A DNA stretch of 64,000 nt from positions 1-64,000 of the forward strand of contig QHRW01000114.1 of the NCBI GenBank assembly GCA_003220265.1. The letters are read 5' to 3'. The notes beneath the pieces were generated by a model, which worked only from the letters and a program-made list of their open reading frames with translations, made no database searches and was not told the DNA's origin. Source of the DNA: Candidatus Rokuibacteriota bacterium. GTDB taxonomy: Bacteria; Methylomirabilota; Methylomirabilia; Rokubacteriales; CSP1-6. The position numbers and the translations under genes were made by a program. Each line of letters opens with the position of its first letter. Positions within the stretch are counted from its first letter, which is position 1. Of this stretch, positions 1-7,430 are shown one piece after another.

Positions 1-356
1 ACTCGCACTGGGCGGAATGGTTCGACAGCGACCTGGCCTGGGGCCCGGCCGCCGCAGTGGCGGTGACGCTCGTCGCCAGCGTCGTGCTCGCGCCCGCGTT
101 CGAGGAGATCATCTTCCGCGGCGTGCTCTACGGTTCGCTGCGCGCGCGCTTCGGCGTGTGGCCCGCCGTTGTGATGAGCGCGGCGATCTTCGCCCTCGCT
201 CACGGCTACGGCGCCGCCGGCTTCGCGAGCGTGTTCCTCTCCGGCGCGCTCTGGGCGTGGAGCTACGAGCGCACGCGCAGCCTGCTGCCCGGCATGATCG
301 CCCACATGGCCAACAACGCCGCCGTGGGCCTCACGCTGCTCTGGCTGTTGCGCTGA
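1..356 (+). CDS. CPBP-family intramembrane metalloprotease, C-terminal part
   Basis: The reading frame is open from the window edge, so the N-terminus lies upstream; about 117 codons are visible. It carries the family's EExxxR signature (EEIIFRG, near base 102), followed by the later conserved histidines in LAHGYG and in GMIAHMANN, on hydrophobic helices. These are the zinc-binding and catalytic residues of the CPBP (CAAX protease and bacteriocin processing, or Abi) family of membrane glutamic/metalloproteases. Bacterial members act in membrane protein processing or bacteriocin self-immunity; the substrate here cannot be told. It ends in TGA and faces the M20 gene convergently. Confidence 0.85.
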   Translation, partial: SHWAEWFDSDLAWGPAAAVAVTLVASVVLAPAFEEIIFRGVLYGSLRARFGVWPAVVMSAAIFALAHGYGAAGFASVFLSGALWAWSYERTRSLLPGMIAHMANNAAVGLTLLWLLR

Positions 357-361
357 GGCAC

Positions 362-389
362 TCGGAAGGGGACTTCGTCCCCCTTCCGA
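362..389. terminator. Perfect hairpin between convergent genes
   Basis: A 10-bp perfect stem (TCGGAAGGGG with CCCCTTCCGA) closes an 8-nt loop six bases after the CPBP stop. There is no clear T-run, so intrinsic termination is inferred from position only. Confidence 0.5.
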
Positions 390-448
390 CGGTCGCCGCC
401 GCGCCTGTCGGCGCGGCTTCTCCCTCTGCCTCCCCCTAGACAGGGATG

Positions 449-467
449 GCGGCGGCAAAGCCGCCGC
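449..467 (-). terminator. GC-rich hairpin after the M20 gene
   Basis: An 8-bp stem, GCGGCGGC with GCCGCCGC around loop AAA, lies 10 bases beyond the stop of the minus-strand amidohydrolase. No T-tract is present. It is probably a transcript 3' end or RNA-stabilising structure. Confidence 0.45.
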
Positions 468-477
468 TCGAAACGCG

Positions 478-1701
478 TTAGAGGGCCCCGGCCAGCTCGA
501 GGGCGGCGCCGAGGAGCGTGTTGGCGCCGTGCTCGATGTCGTCCATCGGCGTGAACTCTTCCTCGCAGTGGCTGCGGCCGTCGCGCGAGGGAACGAAGAC
601 CATGCCGGTCGGGCCGATGGCGGCCATGTACTGGGCGTCGTGGCCGGCGCCCGACAGGATGCGGCGGTAGCCGGCGCCGGTCGCCCTGGCGGCGCGCTCG
701 ATCGCCGCCACCACCTCGCGGTCGAACGGCGTGCGCGGCACGCGCCAGTAGTGCTCCAGCTCGTAACGGACGCCCTCGCGCTCGCACGCCTCGCGCACCA
801 CGCGGTCGAGCCGCGGCAGCGCGCGGTCGAGCGTGGCGTCCTGGGGATCACGCATGTCGATCGACAGCGTGACCTTGCCCGGGATGGCGTTGACGATGTT
901 CGGGCTGACGGTGAGGTTGCCGACCGTCGTCACCAGCTCGCCGCCGATCTCGCGCGCGATCGTGCGCACGCCGCTGACGACGTCGGCGGCCGCCACGAGG
1001 GCGTCGTGACGGATGCGCATCGGGGTCGGCCCCGCGTGGTCCTGCACGCCGTGAATCGTGAGGCGCGACCACGAGATCGCCACGATGCCCTCCACCACGC
1101 CGATCGCGAGGCCTTCCTCTTCCAGGAACGGCCCCTGCTCGATGTGCAGCTCGAGATAGGCGCGCAGTGGGCGCGGCACGCACGGCTCGGCGCCCAGGTA
1201 GCCGATGCGCTCCAGCTCGTCGACCAGGCGCAGGCCGTCCTTGTCGCGGGCGTTGTAGGCGTCCTCCAGCGCGATCTTGCCGGCCATCACGCCGCTGGCG
1301 ATCATGGCCGGCTGAAACCGCGCGCCCTCCTCGTTCGTAAAGACCACGAGGGTGACCGGATGGCGGGTGCGGACCCGGTGGTCGTTGAGCGTCCGGATGG
1401 TCTCCAGCGCGCACAGCACGCCGAGCTGGCCGTCGTACTTGCCGCCCGTCGGGACCGAGTCCGCGTGGGAGCCCATCATGAGCGCCGGCCGCCCCGGCTC
1501 GCCCGGCCGCTCGCCGAAGATGTTGCCCATCTGGTCCACCGTGACGCGCAGGCCGGCCTCGCGCATCCAGCGCACCAGGAGGTCGCGGCCGCGCTTGTCC
1601 TCGTCGCTGAGGGCCAGGCGGGTGAGGCCGCCGCGCTCGGTCGCGCCGATCCGCCCCAGCTCTTCGATGCTGTGCTCCAGGCGCTTGCGATCGATCTTCA
1701 T
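478..1701 (-). CDS. M20-family Zn-dependent amidohydrolase (N-carbamoyl amino acid / allantoate hydrolase type)
   Basis: The 407-residue protein has all the marks of the M20 carbamoylase/allantoate amidohydrolase group. It shows GSHADSVPTGGKYDG (first metal His and bridging Asp), NEEGARF (catalytic and metal Glu pair), the HIEQGP motif and a late metal His in SGAGHDAQYM. Such enzymes hydrolyse N-carbamoyl-amino acids, ureidopropionate or allantoate, releasing ammonia, in the cytoplasm. The start ATG at 1701 is preceded by a GGGAGG ribosome site; the frame stays open far upstream, but that part is antisense to the caspase gene. The exact substrate cannot be read from sequence. Confidence 0.88.
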   Translation of the reverse strand: MKIDRKRLEHSIEELGRIGATERGGLTRLALSDEDKRGRDLLVRWMREAGLRVTVDQMGNIFGERPGEPGRPALMMGSHADSVPTGGKYDGQLGVLCALETIRTLNDHRVRTRHPVTLVVFTNEEGARFQPAMIASGVMAGKIALEDAYNARDKDGLRLVDELERIGYLGAEPCVPRPLRAYLELHIEQGPFLEEEGLAIGVVEGIVAISWSRLTIHGVQDHAGPTPMRIRHDALVAAADVVSGVRTIAREIGGELVTTVGNLTVSPNIVNAIPGKVTLSIDMRDPQDATLDRALPRLDRVVREACEREGVRYELEHYWRVPRTPFDREVVAAIERAARATGAGYRRILSGAGHDAQYMAAIGPTGMVFVPSRDGRSHCEEEFTPMDDIEHGANTLLGAALELAGAL

Positions 1702-1718
1702 GTCGCCTCCCACGCCGG

Positions 1719-1770
1719 ATTGTAGAACCGCACAACTTCGTTGACCAATCCGCCGGCGGCCACCTATTCT
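1719..1770. promoter_or_regulatory. Back-to-back divergent promoters
   Basis: Rightward: TTGACC (1741-1746), 18 bp, TATTCT (1765-1770), about 20 bases before the first caspase gene. Leftward: TACAAT (1719-1724) with TTGGTC 18 bp upstream, overlapping the rightward -35 box. The arrangement would make the M20 gene and the caspase operon compete for polymerase. Predicted by eye from sigma-70 consensus. Confidence 0.45.
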
Positions 1771-1794
1771 TGTCGGGGACTCTCCCGCGTGACC

Positions 1795-4347
1795 ATGCTC
1801 CGATCGATTTCCGTGCTGCTGCTCCTGGCGCTGGCCGGCGTGGCCGAGGCGCAGCCGCGCGTCGAGCGCCCGACCTGGCAGGTCGGCGACAGGTGGGTGC
1901 GCTCCGATGGCGCCTGGGATCTCGTCCGGATCGAGAACGACCGCTACGTCTTCTCGAACGGCCCGGGCAGCGAGATGCACTTCACGCGGAACCTCGCGCT
2001 CGTCCAGTACACGCGGGCGCCGCGCGGCTTCGCCTTCGAGCCGGCGATCGATCTGCAGTGGCCACTCAAGGTCGGCCAGTTCGCCTCCGGCGACGTTCGC
2101 TGGACCACGCGCAACTGCCCCGGCGGCTGCCCTCGGCGGATCACGGTGCGCGTGGACAAGTACGAGACCATCACGGTGCCGGCCGGCACCTTCAAGGCCT
2201 TCAAGATTTCGCTGGAGAGCGCGCCGCCGCCCGCCGCGCGGCACAACCATCCCGGCGGGTGGACGTCCTCGATCGTGATGTGGTACGCGCCCGATCTCGG
2301 CCGGTACGTCAAGATGGAGAACGAGCGCGATTGGGGCGGCCGAGGTAACCCCGGCTTCACCGCCGTCCTCCTCGACGTCGATCGCCCCGCGCCGCTGTCC
2401 ATCGCCGTCGCGGGCCTGGGGCCGGAGGCGCGCAGCGAGAGCGCGACGCTGGCGTTCTCGGGCAAGGTCACGGCCGACAAGGGCGTGCGTCGCGTGACCG
2501 TCACGCTCAACGGCGCGGAGGTGCTCGCCGTCGACGGGGCCTCCAATCCCGCCAGGGAAGTGCCGCTGAGCGCGCCGCTGGCCCTGCGCCCCGGGCGCAA
2601 CGTCGTGCTGGTGACTGCCACCGACGCCGGCGGCGAGCAGCGCCAGGAGGCGCGCGCGATCGTCTACGAGCCTCCACTGCCGGCGCCGCCGACCGTGGCC
2701 AAGGCCGAGCCGGCGAAGCCCGAGCCCGCCAAGACCGAGCCCGCGCCGCCCGCGCCTGCGAAGCCCGAGCCGGCCACGCCTGAGCCCGCCAAGCCTGAGC
2801 CCGCGCGGCCCGCACCTGCCAAATCCGAGCCGGCCAAGCCTGAGCCCGCGAAGCCCGAGCTCGCGCAACCCGAGCCCGCGAAGGCCGTGCCGGTCAAGCC
2901 CGTCGTCGCCGCCCTGGCGCCGGCGCCGCCGTTCGAGGTCCGCATCTCCTCGCCGGCCGACCGGGTGCGCGTGGAGCACGAATCGATCGGGCTGGCGGGC
3001 ATCGTCGCCGGCGGTCGCGGCGTCAGCCGCGTCACCGTGGCGTTGAACGGCGTCGAGGTCGCGCGCCAGGACGAGAACACGCCGCTGCGCGCGCTCGCCC
3101 TGAACCTGCCGATCAAGCTGCGCGAGGGCCAGAACACCCTCGTCGTCACCGCGACGGACGCCGACGGCTTCGTGCAGCAAGACGTGCGGGCGGTGGAGTA
3201 CGCGCGGCCGACGCCGCTCGCGATTGGCGTGCGCTTTCCCGAAGACCGCGCGCGGCTGACCGACGAGTCGAGCGTCGTGGCCGCCGTCGTCACCTCCGGC
3301 AAGGGCGTGGCCTACGTCAACGTGATGCTCAACGGCGCGGAAGTCGCGCGGCAGCGGACCGAGAAGAGCCCGCCGACGTCGCTCGTCGTCACGACCCCCA
3401 TCACCCTGCGCACCGGCACCAACGCCATCGTCATCAGCGCCACGGACGGCGCCGGCATCACGCACCAGGAGGTGCGCACCGTCACGTACGACCCACCCAA
3501 GGTCGCCGCGCTGCCACCCGCCCAGGCGGCGCCGTCCCCGCAACCCGCGCACAACCAGTGGGCGGTCGTCATCGGCGTCGGCAACTACGAGAGTCCCGGC
3601 ATCCCGCGCCTGAAATTTACGGTCCCAGATGCCGAGGCGATCTACCAGACGCTGATCGGCCCCGGCGGCTTCAAGAAGGACAACGTCCTGCTGCTGACCG
3701 ACCGCAGCGAGCGCAAGCCGACGCTGCGGAACATCAAGTGGGCGCTGGGGACGTTCCTCGGCCGCTCGGCCCAGAAGGACGACACGGTCCTGATCTTCTT
3801 CGCGGGCCACGGCGCCCCCGAGGTGGACACGCGCGGACTCGAGCGCGACGGGCTGGCGAAGTACCTGATCCCCAGCGACGCCGACGTCGACGACCTCTAC
3901 TCGACCGCGCTGCCCATGGACGAGCTGCAGACGATCTTCGGCCGCATCGAGGCCGAGCGTGTCGTGGCGTTCCTGGACGCCTGCTACAGCGGCGCCGCCG
4001 GCGGACGCACGTTCGCCGCGAAGCGGACCCGCGCCGGCACCGTGGACGACCAGTTCCTCGAGCGCCTCACGCGCTCGAAGGGCCGCGCCATCGTGACCGC
4101 CTCGCGGCCCTCGGAGGTCTCGATCGAGCTGCCGGAGCTCGGCCACGGCATCTTCACCTACTACCTCGTCAACGGCCTCAAGGGTGCGGCCGACGGCAAC
4201 CGCGACGGCATCGTGTCGCTGCAGGAGCTCTACGAGTACGTCGAGCAGCAGGTGACGACGAAAGCGCGCTCGGTGGGCGGCAATCAGCACCCCGTGATGA
4301 AGGGTGAGCTCGAGGGCGCGCTGCCCCTGGTCAAGGTCCGGAAGTGA
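1795..4347 (+). CDS. Secreted caspase-like (C14) protease A with Ig-like modules and Pro-rich linker
   Basis: The 850-residue protein has a Sec signal peptide (LLLLALAGVAEA, then Q). Next come a conserved N-terminal module starting ERPTW, one Ig-like module, and a Pro/Ala/Glu/Lys linker made of KPEPA-type units (about residues 294-381). Two more Ig-like modules and a C-terminal caspase p20-type domain follow. The catalytic dyad is visible: His672 in FAGHGAPE and Cys730 in DACYSGAAGG. A canonical EF-hand loop (D800 to E811, DGNRDGIVSLQE) follows, suggesting calcium control. ATG 1795 is chosen; GTG 1789 is equally possible, while TTG 1741 coincides with the predicted -35 box. It is first of five overlapping genes; targets are unknown. 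Confidence 0.88.
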   Translation: MLRSISVLLLLALAGVAEAQPRVERPTWQVGDRWVRSDGAWDLVRIENDRYVFSNGPGSEMHFTRNLALVQYTRAPRGFAFEPAIDLQWPLKVGQFASGDVRWTTRNCPGGCPRRITVRVDKYETITVPAGTFKAFKISLESAPPPAARHNHPGGWTSSIVMWYAPDLGRYVKMENERDWGGRGNPGFTAVLLDVDRPAPLSIAVAGLGPEARSESATLAFSGKVTADKGVRRVTVTLNGAEVLAVDGASNPAREVPLSAPLALRPGRNVVLVTATDAGGEQRQEARAIVYEPPLPAPPTVAKAEPAKPEPAKTEPAPPAPAKPEPATPEPAKPEPARPAPAKSEPAKPEPAKPELAQPEPAKAVPVKPVVAALAPAPPFEVRISSPADRVRVEHESIGLAGIVAGGRGVSRVTVALNGVEVARQDENTPLRALALNLPIKLREGQNTLVVTATDADGFVQQDVRAVEYARPTPLAIGVRFPEDRARLTDESSVVAAVVTSGKGVAYVNVMLNGAEVARQRTEKSPPTSLVVTTPITLRTGTNAIVISATDGAGITHQEVRTVTYDPPKVAALPPAQAAPSPQPAHNQWAVVIGVGNYESPGIPRLKFTVPDAEAIYQTLIGPGGFKKDNVLLLTDRSERKPTLRNIKWALGTFLGRSAQKDDTVLIFFAGHGAPEVDTRGLERDGLAKYLIPSDADVDDLYSTALPMDELQTIFGRIEAERVVAFLDACYSGAAGGRTFAAKRTRAGTVDDQFLERLTRSKGRAIVTASRPSEVSIELPELGHGIFTYYLVNGLKGAADGNRDGIVSLQELYEYVEQQVTTKARSVGGNQHPVMKGELEGALPLVKVRK

Positions 4348-7300
4348 CCGCCACGCGCCGGCTCCTTCTGGCGGCGCTGCTCCTCGCCCTCGCCGGCTGC
4401 GCCGCCGCCACCACGGGACCAGCCTCTCGAGCCGCCGGCCCGACGATCGGGAGCGGCGGCGGCCCGCTCGCCGAGCGCCCGACCTGGTCGCTCGGTGACC
4501 GCTGGATCCGCAACGACGGCATCTGGGAGCTCATCCGCGTCGAGCCCGAGAACTACGTGTTCTCGGCGGTGGTCGCGCAGGAGGAGCTCCACTTCTCGCG
4601 AGACCTCGTCATCGCACGCTACAAGTACTTCGGACATACCTCGTTCGAGTTCACGCCTGTGCCCAAGCTCGAGTGGCCGCTGCGCGTCGGGAGCCAGGGC
4701 GCGACCATCGGCCGCTTCACGCCGCGCTACAGCGCGCCGTACGACGCCGAGTTCCGGTGGGCCGTCGAGGCCTACGAGGACGTGACCGTACCGGCCGGGA
4801 CCTTCAAGGCATTCCGTATCGTGTACCGGATCGCCCCCCGGCTGGCGACGAACTTCGCTCGCCAGTCCTGGCAGTCGGTGGCGCCGTCCACGGTGACGCT
4901 GAAGTATTGGTACGCCCCGGAGGTACGGCAGTTCGTGAAGGCCGATGGCGATAGCTGGGTGGTGCGCTTCGACCTCGTCGCCGTCGATCCCGGCGACACG
5001 GAGCCATTCACTGTCCGTATTCGAGAGCCGAAGGACCAGAGCACGGTGCTCGCGGGAAGTGATCCAACCCTGGCGGGCCAAGCCAGCGGCGGCAAGGGAA
5101 TCGTCCGCATCGACGTCACCGTCAACGGCCAGACGGTGGCGAGCGAATCGCCGAAGGGCGAGCCGCGCCGGTCGGTCCCCCTCGACGTCCGCCTGCCGTT
5201 GCGTGACGGCAAGAACGTCGTCATCGTCACGGCAACCGATCCGGGCGGCACGAAGATCCAGGAAGCGCGAACGGTGTTCTACACGGCGCCGCCTTCGGTG
5301 CCGTTGCCCGCGCCGGGCGCGGTTGGGCGCGTCGGACACGACGTCATCCGGCTGCTCGTCCCGCTGCCCGCGGGAAAGCTGGTGGGCGTCGTCACGGTGG
5401 CGGTGAACGACGTCGTCGCCGATTCCGTGCTCTCTTCCAACGCTCGGGACGGCAACGTCGAGGCCGTGCTGAAGCTCGCCGAGGGCGAGAACCGCATTCG
5501 CATCCGCTACGACGTCTTCAACGAAAAGCAGATCGTCGAAGAGCGAACGCTCGTCTTCGATCCCGCCACCGGCGCACCGGTCCACCTTGCCGGTCCTGCC
5601 GCGCCCTCGGCTGAGCAGCCGGCTGCCGATGACAGCGCCCGCGCAGAGGCGCGTGCTGCCGAAGAGCAGCGCAAGCGCGCCGAGGAGCAGCGGCTGGCCG
5701 AGGAGCAGCGGAAGCGAGCGGAAGAGCAGCGGCTGGCCGAAGAGCGCAAGCGGGCGGACGAGCAGCGGCTCGCTGAAGACCAGCGCAAGCGCGCCGAGCA
5801 ACAGCGGCTGGCGGAGGAGCAGCGGCGGCGGGCCGAGGAACAACGGCTGGCGGACGACGAGCGCAAGCGGGCCGAAGAACAGAAGCTCGCCGAAGAGCAG
5901 CGTAAGCGGGCCGAAGTCCAGCGGCTGGCCGAAGAGCGCAAGCGCGCGGAGGAACAGCGGCTGGCGGAGGAGCAGCGGCGGCGCGAGGAGGCCCAGCGTA
6001 TCGCCGCGCTGCCGCCGCTCGTGGTGACGCTCTCGTCGCCGCGAGACCAGGCGCGGTTCGAGCACGAGAGCATCGGGCTGGCCGGCACGGCGGCGGGCGG
6101 CAAGGGCGTGAGCCGCGTGAGCATCGCCCTCAACGGCGTGGAGGTGAGCCGCCAGGACGAGCGCACGCCGCAGCGGGCGTTCGCGCTGAGCCTGCCGATC
6201 AAGCTCCGCGAGGGCCAGAACACGCTGGTGGTGACGGCGACGGAGGCCGACGGCACCATCTCGCAGGAGGTGCGCACGGTCTTCTACGAGCGGCCGGTGC
6301 CCCTCACGGTCGCGATGCGCTTCCCCCAGGACCAGATGCGCGTGAGCGATGCGGCCAGCGTGGCGGCGGCGGTGGTCTCCTCCAGCAAGGGCGTGGCGCG
6401 AGTCGCGGTGACGCTCAACGGCGTCGAGCTCCAGAACCAGCCGAGCGACAAGACGCCGCAGCGCTCGCAGCTCGTGACGGTGCCGCTGAAGCTGCAGCCC
6501 GGCGTCAACGTGGTGGCGATCAGCGCCACGGACGGCGAGGGAACGGTGCGCCAGGAAGTCCGCACGGTGTTCTTCGATGCGCCCCAGTCGGTGGCCGCGC
6601 CCCCCGCGCCGCCGGCTGCGGTCCCGCAGTACGACCGCTGGGCCGTGGTGATCGGCGTGGGCCAGTACGACCATCCGTCGATCCCGCGCCTCAAGTACAC
6701 CGTGGCGGACGCCGAGGGGATCTACGAGATGCTGATCTCGGTGGCGGGCTTCAAGAAGGAGCACGTGCTGCTGCTGACCGACAAGTCGGACAAGAAGCCG
6801 ACGCTCAAGAACATCAAGTGGGCGCTCGGCACGTTCCTGGCCCGCTCCGCCCGCAAGGACGACACGGTCCTCATCTTCTTCGCCGGCCACGGCGCGCCCG
6901 AGACCGATCCGCGCGGCCTCGAGCGGGACGGGCTCGCCAAGTACCTGATCCCGGCCGACGCCGAGGAGGACGACCTCTACTCGAGCGCGCTGCCGATGGA
7001 CGAGCTGCAGACGATCTTCGGCCGCATCGAGGCCGAGCGGGTGGTGGCGTTCCTCGACGCCTGCTACAGCGGCGCCGCCGGCGGCCGCACGTTCTCCGCG
7101 CGCAAGACCCGCGCGACCGGGATCGACGACCTCTTCCTCGAGCGGCTGACGCGCTCGAAGGGGCGCGCCATCATCACGGCCTCCCGTCCCACCGAGGTCT
7201 CGATCGAGCTTGGTGAGCTCGGCCACGGCCTCTTCACCTACTACCTGATCCAGGGTCTCAAGGGCGCCGCGGACTTGAACCGCGACGGTATCATCTCCCT

Positions 7301-7430
7301 GCAAGAGCTGTATGAGTACCTGGAGCAGCAGGTGACCGCGAAGTCGCGCGCGGCCGGTGGCAACCAGCACCCCGTCATGAAGGGCGAGATGGAAGGCACG
7401 CTGCCGCTCGTCAAGGCGCCGGTCCGTTGA
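4344..7430 (+). CDS. Caspase-like lipoprotein B with coiled-coil linker
   Basis: This 1028-residue paralogue of the preceding gene starts at a GTG overlapping its stop (GTGA). It has a lipoprotein signal with lipobox LAGC, so it should be membrane-anchored rather than free. The same ERPTW module and Ig-like modules are present. The linker is different: about 120 residues (roughly 432-554) of EEQRKRA/EEQRLAE units that should form a long charged coiled coil. Two more Ig-like modules precede the caspase domain, with His849 (FAGHGAPE), Cys907 (DACYSGAAGG) and an EF-hand loop (DLNRDGIISLQE). The anchored, coiled-coil form suggests a scaffold or stalk for the protease domain; this is inference. 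Confidence 0.88.
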   Translation: MTATRRLLLAALLLALAGCAAATTGPASRAAGPTIGSGGGPLAERPTWSLGDRWIRNDGIWELIRVEPENYVFSAVVAQEELHFSRDLVIARYKYFGHTSFEFTPVPKLEWPLRVGSQGATIGRFTPRYSAPYDAEFRWAVEAYEDVTVPAGTFKAFRIVYRIAPRLATNFARQSWQSVAPSTVTLKYWYAPEVRQFVKADGDSWVVRFDLVAVDPGDTEPFTVRIREPKDQSTVLAGSDPTLAGQASGGKGIVRIDVTVNGQTVASESPKGEPRRSVPLDVRLPLRDGKNVVIVTATDPGGTKIQEARTVFYTAPPSVPLPAPGAVGRVGHDVIRLLVPLPAGKLVGVVTVAVNDVVADSVLSSNARDGNVEAVLKLAEGENRIRIRYDVFNEKQIVEERTLVFDPATGAPVHLAGPAAPSAEQPAADDSARAEARAAEEQRKRAEEQRLAEEQRKRAEEQRLAEERKRADEQRLAEDQRKRAEQQRLAEEQRRRAEEQRLADDERKRAEEQKLAEEQRKRAEVQRLAEERKRAEEQRLAEEQRRREEAQRIAALPPLVVTLSSPRDQARFEHESIGLAGTAAGGKGVSRVSIALNGVEVSRQDERTPQRAFALSLPIKLREGQNTLVVTATEADGTISQEVRTVFYERPVPLTVAMRFPQDQMRVSDAASVAAAVVSSSKGVARVAVTLNGVELQNQPSDKTPQRSQLVTVPLKLQPGVNVVAISATDGEGTVRQEVRTVFFDAPQSVAAPPAPPAAVPQYDRWAVVIGVGQYDHPSIPRLKYTVADAEGIYEMLISVAGFKKEHVLLLTDKSDKKPTLKNIKWALGTFLARSARKDDTVLIFFAGHGAPETDPRGLERDGLAKYLIPADAEEDDLYSSALPMDELQTIFGRIEAERVVAFLDACYSGAAGGRTFSARKTRATGIDDLFLERLTRSKGRAIITASRPTEVSIELGELGHGLFTYYLIQGLKGAADLNRDGIISLQELYEYLEQQVTAKSRAAGGNQHPVMKGEMEGTLPLVKAPVR

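Noticed and set aside
1741..1794. TTG start extending caspase A by 18 codons
   Set aside because: Would put non-hydrophobic residues before the signal peptide, and the TTG lies in the predicted -35 box.
478..4290. 1270-codon minus-strand ORF
   Set aside because: Only 478-1701 has family homology (M20). The rest is antisense to caspase A, with low-complexity Arg/Gly/Leu/Val composition typical of antisense frames in GC-rich DNA.
5641..6005. DNA tandem repeat as mobile or satellite element
   Set aside because: Units are imperfect and codon-phased; it encodes a coiled coil in caspase B.
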